From NCBI RefSeq assembly GCF_000419685.1, contig NZ_ATTM01000007.1:62001-126000 (forward strand): a DNA stretch of 64,000 nucleotides, read 5' to 3'. Positions 18,463 through 27,054 of the stretch are shown here, piece after piece (the first letter of the stretch is position 1; each line of letters begins with the position of its first letter). Source of the stretch: Flavobacterium antarcticum DSM 19726 (GTDB lineage Bacteria; Bacteroidota; Bacteroidia; Flavobacteriales; Flavobacteriaceae). The notes below the pieces were generated by a model, which saw only the letters and a program-made list of their open reading frames with translations, had not been told where the DNA came from and did not search any database. Both the position numbers and the translations under genes were made by a program.

Positions 18463-19053
18463 ATGACTAAGTTTTCAAAAATCGCACTTTGTGCATTGAT
18501 CATTGGTTCTAGTGCATTCTTCACTTCTTGTGACGATACCGAAGAAACCAAAGCGCCAGTAGAATTAACGCTTTACCAGAAATTAGGTGGAACTAAAATG
18601 GTAACTGACCCTAACGACTCCTCTAAAAAAATTGAGCAAGGACGTTTGAGCTTCCGTTCAGTAGTGGATACAACTATTGTTCTTATTGTTGCTGATATTG
18701 TTCAGGACAAACCAGGTAACTTTGGAGCGCATTTCGCACCATTGGCTAGCGAGGTTTTTGGACCTGACATGAATGCTACAAATGTGGCTCGATTGAGCAA
18801 AAACTTAACTGACATCTTTTCTGTTGCAACAGGTGGTGCTGCAACCAATACTTATTCGGGATTGGATATGGTTACAACGCACGATCCAGCGAAAAATCCA
18901 AGAATGGGTAAAAAAGTAAACGATGCAGAAATGACAAAATTCATTGGCTACGTTGGAATGGCTGCTGCTAAAAATGGCGTTACTGACCAAAAAATTATTG
19001 GTGAAGTAGTTGCAGTTTTAGAATCTTTAAGAGCTCCAATCGTTCAAGAATAA
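18463..19053 (+). CDS. Lipoprotein resembling a truncated (group I) haemoglobin
   Basis: The 196-residue product has a lipoprotein signal (lipobox Phe-Thr-Ser-Cys, Cys23) and then a region patterned like a truncated haemoglobin: TLYQKLGGTKMV at 36-47 (the family's LYxxLGG start), helix pair around 65-80, then VATGG...YSGLDMVTTH at 121-140 and the last helices ITGxx-like EVVAVLESLRAPIV. The phrase tGG-x-YxGxxMxxxH is the proximal-haem-ligand signature, giving His140 as the likely haem ligand. The distal Tyr expected in helix B (pattern VVxxFY) is replaced: the window reads VVDTTI, with Ile at that place. An insert follows His140. Export as a lipoprotein is unusual for globins. Family call rests on pattern reading. 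Confidence 0.72.
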   Translation: MTKFSKIALCALIIGSSAFFTSCDDTEETKAPVELTLYQKLGGTKMVTDPNDSSKKIEQGRLSFRSVVDTTIVLIVADIVQDKPGNFGAHFAPLASEVFGPDMNATNVARLSKNLTDIFSVATGGAATNTYSGLDMVTTHDPAKNPRMGKKVNDAEMTKFIGYVGMAAAKNGVTDQKIIGEVVAVLESLRAPIVQE

Positions 19054-19068
19054 CAAATACTACAAAAT

Positions 19069-19108
19069 TAAAATGCCATTCAAATTTATTTCTGAATGGC
19101 ATTTTTTT
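19069..19108 (+). terminator. Terminator of the globin-like operon
   Basis: AAAATGCCATTCA and TGAATGGCATTTT form a 13-bp stem with a 10-base loop and a run of eight Ts. It also faces the convergent threonine dehydrogenase gene at 19114. Confidence 0.92.
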
Positions 19109-19113
19109 TATTC

Positions 19114-20058
19114 TTATTTTTTCGAAAGATGATTGAGCATATCCGTTGTCATTTTTTCTAAATCAAATTCATGACTCCAACCCCAATCTGCTCTTGCGGC
19201 AGAATCATCTATACTCGCTGGCCAACTATCCGCGATTTTCTGTCTGAAATCTGGAGCATACGTAATTTCAAATTCAGGAATATGTTTCTTGATTTCAGCA
19301 GCAATTACTTTAGGAGTAAAACTCATCGCAGCTAAATTATAAGACGAACGAATTTTGACATTTTCACTTGGCGCTTGCATGATCCCGATTGTGGCTTTAA
19401 TTGCATCGTCCATATACATCATCGGCATTTTCGTTTCTTCCGATAAAAAACACTCGTATTTTTTGTCTTCCAAAGCTTTGTAATAAATATCAACAGCATA
19501 ATCCGTTGTTCCACCACCTGGAGGCGAGGACCAACTAATCAAACCTGGATAACGAATACTTCTCACGTCAACACCATAAATATTATGGTAATATTCACAC
19601 CATCTTTCACCAGACTGTTTACTGATTCCGTAAACGGTAGATGGTTCCATAATGGTGTATTGTGGCGTTTGCTCTTTTGGTGTCGTGGGTCCAAAAACAG
19701 CTATTGATGAAGGCCAAAATATCTTTTTTATTTTTCCAGCTTTTGCCAAATTTAAAACGTGAAATAAGCTGTTCATATTCAAATCCCAAGCAAATGCAGG
19801 ATTTTTTTCAGCAGTTGCCGAAAGTAAAGCAGCCATTAAATACACCTCATCAATCTGGTGCTTTTCAATTAAACTTTCAATTTGGTTATAATCCAACGCG
19901 TTGACTACTTCAAAAGGACCTGAAGTGACAACATCCGTATTTAACTTTCTAATGTCTGAAGCGATTACATTTTCAGTACCGTAAGCTTGACGAAGTTTTT
20001 GCGTAAGCTCCGTCCCAATTTGACCACAAGCTCCAATAATTAATATTTTAGTTGACAT
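19114..20058 (-). CDS. L-threonine 3-dehydrogenase, SDR (UDP-galactose-epimerase-like) type
   Basis: The 314-residue product is an extended short-chain dehydrogenase. The NAD-binding GACGQIG is at residues 9-15, the acidic residue after the second strand is Asp35, and the catalytic pair is Tyr143-Lys147 (STVYGISK) with SS at 117-118. The substrate-binding phrases YPGLISWSSPPGGGTTDYAVDIYY and DDSAARADWGW match the SDR-type threonine dehydrogenases known from psychrophilic Flavobacteria, which oxidise threonine to 2-amino-3-ketobutyrate. It has its own promoter, with no kbl (ketobutyrate ligase) next to it here. Confidence 0.9.
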   Translation of the reverse strand: MSTKILIIGACGQIGTELTQKLRQAYGTENVIASDIRKLNTDVVTSGPFEVVNALDYNQIESLIEKHQIDEVYLMAALLSATAEKNPAFAWDLNMNSLFHVLNLAKAGKIKKIFWPSSIAVFGPTTPKEQTPQYTIMEPSTVYGISKQSGERWCEYYHNIYGVDVRSIRYPGLISWSSPPGGGTTDYAVDIYYKALEDKKYECFLSEETKMPMMYMDDAIKATIGIMQAPSENVKIRSSYNLAAMSFTPKVIAAEIKKHIPEFEITYAPDFRQKIADSWPASIDDSAARADWGWSHEFDLEKMTTDMLNHLSKK

Positions 20059-20082
20059 AGTAGGTGTGTTAATTTTCTACGG

Positions 20083-20090
20083 CAAATATA
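20083..20090 (-). promoter_or_regulatory. -7 box of the threonine dehydrogenase gene
   Basis: On the minus strand this is TATATTTG, an exact TAnnTTTG match about 25 bases before the ATG at 20058. Confidence 0.6.
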
Positions 20091-20168
20091 ACGTTTTCGC
20101 AAACAAAAATCTAAACCACAAATAGTTAATAATTCACAATATATAACCACTATTTGAGATAACCTCTT

Positions 20169-20176
20169 TAACTTTG
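20169..20176 (+). promoter_or_regulatory. -7 box that decides the start of the lipoprotein gene
   Basis: TAACTTTG is an exact -7 match. An in-frame TTG at 20174 lies inside this box and so cannot be translated from this promoter; this supports ATG 20195 as the true start and implies a leader of about a dozen bases. Confidence 0.6.
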
Positions 20177-20194
20177 TATTCTAAATTTTCCCGA

Positions 20195-20788
20195 ATGAAT
20201 TTCAAATTTATTGCCTTTTTATTATCCTCGTTTGTACTCTTTTCATGTCAAGATGAGGATGTTATTCGTGAAAAAGAACGACTGAAAAATATAGAGAAGT
20301 CAGAAGTGATTTTTGAAAAAATCGACAAAGCTTGGAGTTTTAATGTGAATTCTTCTACAACCGAAGTAGAATCTATTTTGAAAATTTGGCCCCAATGGAA
20401 TGATTTTTCTAGAGAAATTGAAGAGAAACCGAAATCTTCGATCAACGCATTCCGTAAAAAAGCAATTGCACTTTCAAAGAAAGCCGAAAATTTGAATAAT
20501 AATATTCCAGAACAATTCAATAATCCGCAGGTAAAAAGTAGGATTTCGATTATTGTTACGCAGTTGCATCAGTTGGATTTATACATAAATCTAGATAAAA
20601 TTCCAGCGGATAAAGTCATTGCTATTATTCCAAATGTAAACAAAGGATTGCAATCTTTAGAAGCACAATTTCAAGAAATATTGCGCAAAGAAAAAATACC
20701 GATGGAACAAGGCGAAGCTGATATGATTAAAATGTTAGACACAACTCGCGCCATTCCTTCGTCCAAAATTATACTTCCAAAAAATTGA
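20195..20788 (+). CDS. Lipoprotein of unknown function, translationally coupled to mfd
   Basis: The start at ATG 20195 gives a 197-residue product with a lipoprotein signal (Phe-Ser-Cys lipobox, Cys18). The mature protein is almost wholly helical and charged (KERLKNIEKSEVIFEKIDKAW early, helical repeats to about 170), with no known motif. Its TGA stop overlaps the TTG start of mfd by four bases (20785-20788), so translation is probably coupled. A periplasmic helical lipoprotein ahead of a transcription-repair ATPase has no clear functional logic; the link may only be shared expression. Confidence 0.82.
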   Translation: MNFKFIAFLLSSFVLFSCQDEDVIREKERLKNIEKSEVIFEKIDKAWSFNVNSSTTEVESILKIWPQWNDFSREIEEKPKSSINAFRKKAIALSKKAENLNNNIPEQFNNPQVKSRISIIVTQLHQLDLYINLDKIPADKVIAIIPNVNKGLQSLEAQFQEILRKEKIPMEQGEADMIKMLDTTRAIPSSKIILPKN

Positions 20789-23700
20789 GTACCAAAATAA
20801 CTTCCATACAAAACCGTTACGAGAAGTCGGCAAAAATCAATCAGATTGCTGAAAGTTTGACTGTTCCTGAACAAAAAATACATCTGAAAGGATTAATTGG
20901 TTCGTCGTTGTCTTTTGTCACGCAAGCCATTTTTTCGAAAACAGAAAATCCAATGTTGTTAATTTTAGACGACAAGGAAGCGTCGGCTTATTATCTGAAT
21001 GATTTGGAACAGTTGATTAATGATCAAGATGTGCTTTTTTATCCCGGTTCGTATCGAAATCCGTATCAAATTGAAGATACAGATAATGCGAATATCTTAC
21101 TTCGTGCGGAAGTATTGAACCGAATTAATTCACGTAAAAAACCTGCATTAATTGTTACTTATCCTGAAGCGCTTTTTGAAAAAGTTGTTACCAAAAAGGA
21201 ATTGGATAAAAACACGTTGAAAGTTTCAGTTGGCGACCAAATTTCAATAGATTTCATCAACGAAGTTTTATTTGAATACGAATTCAAACGCGTTGATTTT
21301 ATCACAGAACCTGGAGAATTTTCGGTTCGAGGTGGAATTATCGATGTTTTTTCTTTTTCAAATGATTATCCGTACCGAATAGAATTTTTTGGAAATGAAG
21401 TGGAAAGCATCCGAAGTTTTGATGTCGAAACCCAACTTTCCGTTGAAAAACAGAAGAAAATAAATATCATTCCAAACGTTGAAAATAAATTTTTTGCCGA
21501 AAACAGAGAAAGCTTTTTAGATTATATTAATCCAAAGACGAACATTTTCATTCACAATACCGATGGTTTATTTAGCAAATTAGACAAGATGTTTGAAAAA
21601 GCAGAAGTTGCTTTTGAAAAACTGAATAAAGAAATCAAGCATTCTGAACCAGAAATGCTTTATTTGAATCAAGCTTCTTTTATCAAAAAAGCGCTCGATT
21701 TCTCCATTGTAGAATTGGGCAGTAAAGCGATTTTCAGAACTAAAAAAACGTTTGAATTTCACATTCAACCGCAACCGTCGTTCAATAAACAGTTTGATTT
21801 ACTATATCACAACCTCAACGAAAATCATTCAAACGGAATTAAAAATTATCTTTTAAGTTCAAATTTGCAACAGGCGAATCGCTTTCAGGATATTTTTGAA
21901 GCATTAAATGAAGACGAATTTAAAGATGCAACTAAAAGTTACGACAACATTGTTTTCCCTTTATATGAAGGATTTGTCGATGAAGAATTGCAAATTGCTT
22001 GTTATACCGATCATCAAATTTTTGAGCGTTATCATAAATTTCACATCAAAAATGGATATGCGAAAAAACAGACGATTACTTTAAAAGAACTCAATACGTT
22101 GTCCGTTGGTGATTATGTAACGCATATTGACCACGGAATTGGGAAGTTTGGTGGACTGCAAAAAATTCAAGTCGAAGGGAAAACGCAAGAAGCCATCAAA
22201 TTGGTTTATGCCGATAACGATATTGTTTATGTGAGTATTCACTCATTGCACAAAATTTCAAAATTCAACGGAAAAGATGGAACGCCACCAAAAATATATA
22301 AATTAGGTTCGAATGCTTGGAAAGTTTTAAAGCAAAAAACCAAAGCTCGGGTAAAACATATTGCATTCAATTTAATTCAATTGTACGCGAAACGTCGATT
22401 GGAAAAAGGTTTTCAATACAGTCCCGACAGTTATTTGCAGAAGGAATTGGAAAGTTCGTTCATGTATGAGGACACTCCGGACCAAGGAAAAGCAACGCAA
22501 GATGTAAAAAACGACATGGAAAGCGACCGTCCAATGGACCGATTGGTATGTGGTGACGTAGGTTTTGGAAAAACAGAAGTCGCGATTCGTGCAGCTTTTA
22601 AAGCGGTTGATAATGGAAAACAAGTGGCAATTCTGGTTCCAACAACTATTTTAGCTTACCAACATTCACGCACATTTTCAGAACGATTGAAAGATATGCC
22701 GGTTACGGTTGGCTATTTAAATCGATTTAGAACGGCAAAAGAAAAAGCAGAAACGCTTAAAGATTTAGCCGAAGGAAGATTAGATATTGTAATTGGAACA
22801 CATCAACTAGTCAATAAAAATGTAGTTTTCAAAAATCTAGGTTTGTTGATTGTAGATGAAGAACAGAAATTTGGTGTCAACGTAAAAGACAAATTAAAAA
22901 CCATTTCGGCTAATATTGATACGTTGACTTTAACAGCAACTCCGATTCCGAGAACGCTGCAGTTTTCATTGATGGCGGCTCGAGATTTATCCGTAATCAC
23001 TACTCCTCCACCGAATCGTTATCCGATTGAAACGCATGTGGTGGGATTTTCGGAAGAGATGATTCGAGATGCGGTTTCGTATGAAATTCAGCGAAATGGA
23101 CAAGTTTATTTTGTCAATAACCGAATTGAAAATATTAAGGAAGTTGCTGGAATGATTCAACGATTGGTTCCTGGCGCTCGTGTGGGAATTGGTCACGGAC
23201 AAATGGACGGAAAGAAATTAGAAGAATTGATGTTAGCTTTTATGAACGGCGATTTTGACGTTTTAGTTGCGACAACAATTATTGAAAGCGGATTGGATGT
23301 TCCGAATGCGAATACGATTTTTATCAACAACGCGAATAATTTTGGACTTTCTGATTTGCATCAAATGCGAGGTCGCGTCGGTCGAAGTAATAAAAAAGCG
23401 TTTTGTTATTTTATTTGTCCGCCGTATTCCGCAATGACGGATGAAGCGCGAAAACGAATTCAAGCTTTGGAACAATTCAGCGAGTTGGGAAGTGGTTTTA
23501 ATATTGCCATGAAAGATTTGGAAATTCGCGGTGCTGGAGATTTATTGGGTGGTGAACAAAGCGGTTTCATTAACGAAATTGGTTTTGAAACCTACCAGAA
23601 AATCATGAACGAAGCCATTGAAGAATTAAAGGAAAACGAGTTTAAAGAACTTTATCCTATAGATGAAAATGCTCCTGCAAAACCATTTGTAAAAGACATT

Positions 23701-24147
23701 CAAATTGACACTGACTTTGAATTATTGTTTCCAGATGAATACATCAATAATATTTCAGAACGGTTGAATTTGTACAATGAATTGAGTTTGATTAAAGATG
23801 AAGAAGCCTTATTAGCTTTTGAAATTAAATTAGTCGACCGTTTTGGACCTTTACCTAAACAAGCGCTTTCTTTAATGAGTAGTCTTAAAATTAAGTGGAT
23901 TGCAACGAAATTTGGAATTGAAAAACTCGTGATGAAACAGGGCAAAATGATTGCTTATTTTGTTTCTGATCAACAATCAGCATATTACCAGTCGGCTCAA
24001 TTTACGAAGGTGTTGCAGTTTGTGCAAACCAACTCAAAATTAGCACGAATGAAAGAAAAAGAAACTCCAAAAGGATTGAAATTATTATTGACTTTTGATA
24101 ATGTGAAGTCTGTGAGAAGAGCTTTGGAGTTGATGCAGATGTTATAA
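20785..24147 (+). CDS. mfd: Transcription-repair coupling factor Mfd
   Basis: The 1120-residue ATPase releases RNA polymerase stalled at lesions and recruits UvrABC. Domains in order: N-terminal UvrB-like part (about 1-330, with EPGEFSVRGGIIDVFSF), RNA-polymerase-interacting Tudor-like domain (about 440-510, SVGDYVTHIDHGIGKFGG), helicase part with Walker A GFGKTE (Lys596) and DEEQ box (IVDEEQKFGV), RG-rich TRG motif QMRGRVGRS and a C-terminal domain. It starts with TTG overlapping the preceding gene's stop. Length is normal, and a terminator follows at once. Confidence 0.97.
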   Translation: MSTKITSIQNRYEKSAKINQIAESLTVPEQKIHLKGLIGSSLSFVTQAIFSKTENPMLLILDDKEASAYYLNDLEQLINDQDVLFYPGSYRNPYQIEDTDNANILLRAEVLNRINSRKKPALIVTYPEALFEKVVTKKELDKNTLKVSVGDQISIDFINEVLFEYEFKRVDFITEPGEFSVRGGIIDVFSFSNDYPYRIEFFGNEVESIRSFDVETQLSVEKQKKINIIPNVENKFFAENRESFLDYINPKTNIFIHNTDGLFSKLDKMFEKAEVAFEKLNKEIKHSEPEMLYLNQASFIKKALDFSIVELGSKAIFRTKKTFEFHIQPQPSFNKQFDLLYHNLNENHSNGIKNYLLSSNLQQANRFQDIFEALNEDEFKDATKSYDNIVFPLYEGFVDEELQIACYTDHQIFERYHKFHIKNGYAKKQTITLKELNTLSVGDYVTHIDHGIGKFGGLQKIQVEGKTQEAIKLVYADNDIVYVSIHSLHKISKFNGKDGTPPKIYKLGSNAWKVLKQKTKARVKHIAFNLIQLYAKRRLEKGFQYSPDSYLQKELESSFMYEDTPDQGKATQDVKNDMESDRPMDRLVCGDVGFGKTEVAIRAAFKAVDNGKQVAILVPTTILAYQHSRTFSERLKDMPVTVGYLNRFRTAKEKAETLKDLAEGRLDIVIGTHQLVNKNVVFKNLGLLIVDEEQKFGVNVKDKLKTISANIDTLTLTATPIPRTLQFSLMAARDLSVITTPPPNRYPIETHVVGFSEEMIRDAVSYEIQRNGQVYFVNNRIENIKEVAGMIQRLVPGARVGIGHGQMDGKKLEELMLAFMNGDFDVLVATTIIESGLDVPNANTIFINNANNFGLSDLHQMRGRVGRSNKKAFCYFICPPYSAMTDEARKRIQALEQFSELGSGFNIAMKDLEIRGAGDLLGGEQSGFINEIGFETYQKIMNEAIEELKENEFKELYPIDENAPAKPFVKDIQIDTDFELLFPDEYINNISERLNLYNELSLIKDEEALLAFEIKLVDRFGPLPKQALSLMSSLKIKWIATKFGIEKLVMKQGKMIAYFVSDQQSAYYQSAQFTKVLQFVQTNSKLARMKEKETPKGLKLLLTFDNVKSVRRALELMQML

Positions 24148-24148
24148 A

Positions 24149-24175
24149 AAAACGCCTCTTCTTAGAGGCGCTTTT
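24149..24175. terminator. Bidirectional terminator after mfd
   Basis: CGCCTCT and AGAGGCG form a GC-rich 7-bp stem with a 4-base loop, flanked by A and T runs. It sits between convergent mfd and the HTH-ACT gene. Confidence 0.85.
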
Positions 24176-24184
24176 CATTAACTA

Positions 24185-24844
24185 TTATAGTTGTTTTAAA
24201 TCCTTAATAACTTTAAAAGCAACATCCACTTTATCTTCACTGACAAAAATAGTGAACTCATACGAAGTAGAAATTACTTCATTAACGGTAATTCCTTCCC
24301 AAGCCAAGCGTTGGAAAATAAAATAATAAACGCCCGGAGTCGAAATATTATCTTTTGGAAGTTTAATGGTAATTGAAGCTAAATTACCGGTAGTATCAAT
24401 TAATTTTTCACCGGCAAAATGCTTGTCGACCAAATGTGACATGCTTTCACTGATGACAATATTTGTCTCATTTACGCCGCGAGACGAAGTATAAAAAATA
24501 TCCGAATGTTGGTTAATTTCCGTGATCAATTCAGCTTGACTGTCTAAAATTGTATCCGAAACCGCAAAATTATAATCTACTAAAGAAGAACGAACCGTGA
24601 TTTCGCCAATGTTTTTCAACACCTTTGTAATCTTGTGATTTACTCTAAAATCTAAATCGTCCGATAGACGTTTAAGCGCCATTACTACGGCTCCTTGTTT
24701 TACGTCTTTGCCTAAATCAGTTTCAAGCTCAAGCATGATATTCCGTGCCAAAGAAGTTAGATTTATTATGCCTTGTGAAAGCGCACTCAGCAAAAACGGC
24801 TTGGTTTTAATGTAGTTTTCTACTACGGATGATACTGTTTTCAT
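24185..24844 (-). CDS. HTH-like plus ACT-like domain protein, function unknown
   Basis: The 219-residue cytosolic product has an N-terminal helical part (about 10-65: ALSQGIINLTSLARNI, then DVKQGAVVMALKRLSDDL) that reads like a winged-helix DNA-binding unit, and a C-terminal ACT-like domain (about 150-219: LASITIKLPKD..PGVYYFIFQRLAWEGITVNEVIST) close to the regulatory part of aspartate kinases. The combination suggests an amino-acid-responsive regulator, and it would explain why similar proteins are sometimes labelled aspartate kinase although no kinase domain is present. It has its own promoter. Function is inference. Confidence 0.75.
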   Translation of the reverse strand: MKTVSSVVENYIKTKPFLLSALSQGIINLTSLARNIMLELETDLGKDVKQGAVVMALKRLSDDLDFRVNHKITKVLKNIGEITVRSSLVDYNFAVSDTILDSQAELITEINQHSDIFYTSSRGVNETNIVISESMSHLVDKHFAGEKLIDTTGNLASITIKLPKDNISTPGVYYFIFQRLAWEGITVNEVISTSYEFTIFVSEDKVDVAFKVIKDLKQL

Positions 24845-24864
24845 AAAAAGTTAGTTGTGTTCTG

Positions 24865-24897
24865 CAAATATAACAATAATCTACTTTTTGTTACAAA
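24865..24897 (-). promoter_or_regulatory. Promoter of the HTH-ACT gene
   Basis: On the minus strand, TTTG (24897-24894) and TATATTTG (24872-24865) are separated by 21 bases, an exact pair of Bacteroidota -33 and -7 elements ahead of the ATG at 24844. Confidence 0.65.
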
Positions 24898-24918
24898 TGT
24901 AACGGTAGAAAAATTATT

Positions 24919-25281
24919 TTAAAAGTGATAAAAAGCATCCTCAATATGCTCAATTATAAATTTTTGTGCACTATTCTTATGAATCGCGATAATATCAAAA
25001 CGAATTGTCACGTCCAAATCCCTACTTATTACGTATTCATTAACGGCTTTCACTAACAACTGGATTTTCTTTGGCTTCACAAAATCTTGTGGCAAACCAA
25101 AGTCGACGCTACTTCGCGTTTTCACTTCAACTACGGCAAGTGTTTGGTCTTTCTGTGCAATTATATCTATTTCTGCTTTTTGAAAAGTAAAATTTCTATC
25201 TAGAATTTCATAACCGTTTTTCTGTAAAAATTCAGTTGCTAAATCCTCTCCTAACTTTCCTAATTCATTGTGTTCTGCCAT
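24919..25281 (-). CDS. yraN: YraN family (UPF0102) nuclease-fold protein
   Basis: The 120-residue product is a small PD-(D/E)xK-fold protein. The fold's active-site pattern is seen as EIDII (Asp39) followed by VVEVKTRS (Glu52, Lys54). The N-terminal GKLGEDLATEFLQKNGYEIL helix is typical. The family is widely conserved in bacteria and is thought to act on DNA, but its role is not established. It precedes, on the same strand, an S66 carboxypeptidase gene's neighbour at 25319 with 37 bases between them, reading downstream from that gene. Confidence 0.93.
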   Translation of the reverse strand: MAEHNELGKLGEDLATEFLQKNGYEILDRNFTFQKAEIDIIAQKDQTLAVVEVKTRSSVDFGLPQDFVKPKKIQLLVKAVNEYVISRDLDVTIRFDIIAIHKNSAQKFIIEHIEDAFYHF

Positions 25282-25318
25282 AAATTAAATTTTCGAAAAG
25301 TGAGATTTAGTAAATATT

Positions 25319-26287
25319 CTATTCGAAAATAACTTTAGTTTCCTTTTCAGTAACTTCAAAAGTAATCGTTCCTCCTAAGATTAAAGCACGATTGTCTTTA
25401 ATATGTCCTGCAGGAAAATTATAAGCGACAGGAATATGCAGCTCTTTTACCGTTTCTTGAATAATTTCCAATGCGTTTTTACCCCATGGAATGTCATTGT
25501 CGTTCATCGAAGTCATTCCGCCAACAATAATTCCCTTCAAATTTTTGAGTGAACCATTTCGTTTTAAATTCGTCATCATTCGGTCAATATGATACAAATA
25601 TTCATCTAAATCTTCCAAAAAAAGAATTTTATCTTTTAAATCAACTTCGGAAACCGAACCTTGAATGCTGTATAAAACCGAAAGATTCCCACCCACTAAT
25701 TCGCCTTTGGCTTGACCCAATTTATTAAATTCATGATGTGGAACGGAATAGGATAATTTTTCACCAAAAAGCACTTTGCGCAAGCTTTCCTTTGCAGCTG
25801 TTGTCGCCGATGGAGCAGAAATCGCCATCATGGCATGTAACGTTTGGAAACCCAACCGATTCATATGGCTGTGCAAAACCGTAACATCGCTAAAACCAAT
25901 AATCCATTTTGGGTTTTTCTTAAAATTTGAAAAATCAAAGCGATCCACAATTTTTACGGTTCCATAACCGCCTTTTGCTGCCCAAATTGCTTTAACCGAA
26001 GGGTTGTCTAACATTTCTTGAAAATCTGTCGCTCTTTGCCAATCGGCTCCAGCTAATTGATTTTGATCCATACCAATTGTTTTCCCTAAAATGACTTTCA
26101 AACCCCAACTTTCGAGTAATTTAATTCCAGGTTGCAACGTGGAAGCATCAATCTTTCGAGCTGTCGCTAAAATGGCAACCGTATCGCCTTTTTTAAGATG
26201 TTGTGGCATAATTTTTTTAGTTTGAGAATATACAATCGAATTAAAAGAGAAGAACAAAAAAAGAAAAGAGAGTGTTTTTATAAACAT
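25319..26287 (-). CDS. Exported LD-carboxypeptidase (peptidase S66)
   Basis: The 322-residue product removes the terminal D-alanine from L,D-tetrapeptides in peptidoglycan recycling. The S66 catalytic triad can be placed as Ser133 (IIGFSDVT), Glu225 (ILFLEDLDEY) and His295 (FPAGHIKDN); GGYGT precedes the Ser block as in known LdcA. A signal-like N-terminus (residues 1 to about 21, ending Val-Tyr-Ser-Gln) suggests export, whereas E. coli LdcA is cytoplasmic. yraN follows downstream after 37 bases, so the two may share a transcript. Confidence 0.93.
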   Translation of the reverse strand: MFIKTLSFLFLFFSFNSIVYSQTKKIMPQHLKKGDTVAILATARKIDASTLQPGIKLLESWGLKVILGKTIGMDQNQLAGADWQRATDFQEMLDNPSVKAIWAAKGGYGTVKIVDRFDFSNFKKNPKWIIGFSDVTVLHSHMNRLGFQTLHAMMAISAPSATTAAKESLRKVLFGEKLSYSVPHHEFNKLGQAKGELVGGNLSVLYSIQGSVSEVDLKDKILFLEDLDEYLYHIDRMMTNLKRNGSLKNLKGIIVGGMTSMNDNDIPWGKNALEIIQETVKELHIPVAYNFPAGHIKDNRALILGGTITFEVTEKETKVIFE

Positions 26288-26380
26288 GCTGTTTTTATTA
26301 AAATCAATCGTACGGTTTTTATAATACGAACGTAAATTTACTAAACGCTTTAATATTGAATTAGAAAAATAAGCTAAAAA

Positions 26381-26920
26381 TTAGTCTCTTTTTATTTCAT
26401 GACCTACGAAGTCTTCTAAAACCGCAAAGATTTCATCTATCGGAAGCGCTTCAAAATCAGGGTGTGTTTTTAAGAAATTGGCATTGAGATCAATTAAATT
26501 TTCTTCTAATTCAAAGAACGCCTCATTGTTTAGAGAATCTCTAACCGGATTTACGCCGTCAAATTTTCCTTTTAGAAATTTAGTCAATTTCACACTGCTC
26601 ATTAATTTGACCTTTTTAGATTGCTGTTGAAAATATTCCAAATGTTTCTCGGCACCAATTAGCGCCAAACCTTCTTCAATCAATTCGTTCAGTTCTTTGT
26701 CCCAACCCGATTGGTGCACAAATTGCGCAAAACCACCTTGAGAATTATGGGTCCAGTAATAATCCAAATAGTAGCTCATAATCGCATCTTCATGAATCAA
26801 CTCGTCAGCGATACCTTCCTCACGCATTAAATTAACAATCGAAATATTCGAGTGAATTACGTCTTGTAAATTTTCACTCTTCATCGCCGTTTCTGAAACT
26901 AATATTCTACCGAATTCCAT
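26381..26920 (-). CDS. DMP19 family (DUF4375) protein
   Basis: The 179-residue soluble product carries the family's pattern: SYYLDYYWTHNSQGGFAQFVHQSGWD (about 49-74) followed by EEGLALIGAEKHLEYFQQ (about 82-99), i.e. the QGGFxQFxxxxG and ALxxIGA phrases. The C-terminal half is acidic (LEENLIDLNANFLKTHPDFEALP). In Neisseria DMP19 is a DNA-mimic protein, but most family members have no tested role. No operon partner is evident: the S66 gene downstream is 93 bases away. Confidence 0.8.
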   Translation of the reverse strand: MEFGRILVSETAMKSENLQDVIHSNISIVNLMREEGIADELIHEDAIMSYYLDYYWTHNSQGGFAQFVHQSGWDKELNELIEEGLALIGAEKHLEYFQQQSKKVKLMSSVKLTKFLKGKFDGVNPVRDSLNNEAFFELEENLIDLNANFLKTHPDFEALPIDEIFAVLEDFVGHEIKRD

Positions 26921-27003
26921 CTGTTTTTAATTTTATGTGTTTGCAAATTTCACTAAAATAGTTCAGCATTCAATTGTTTATTTCGCATTACTTGTTTAAA
27001 AAC

Positions 27004-27036
27004 AAAAAAGCTGCACCACGAATAGTACAGCTTTTT
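27004..27036 (-). terminator. Terminator of the metalloprotease gene
   Basis: AAAAAGCTG and CAGCTTTTT form a 9-bp stem with a 14-base loop just beyond the stop codon at 27055. Confidence 0.75.
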
Positions 27037-27054
27037 GCCAATTTATAAAAAATT

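Noticed and set aside
20174..20194. TTG start for the lipoprotein before mfd
   Set aside because: The codon lies inside an exact -7 promoter box and would spoil the lipoprotein signal; ATG 20195 is better.
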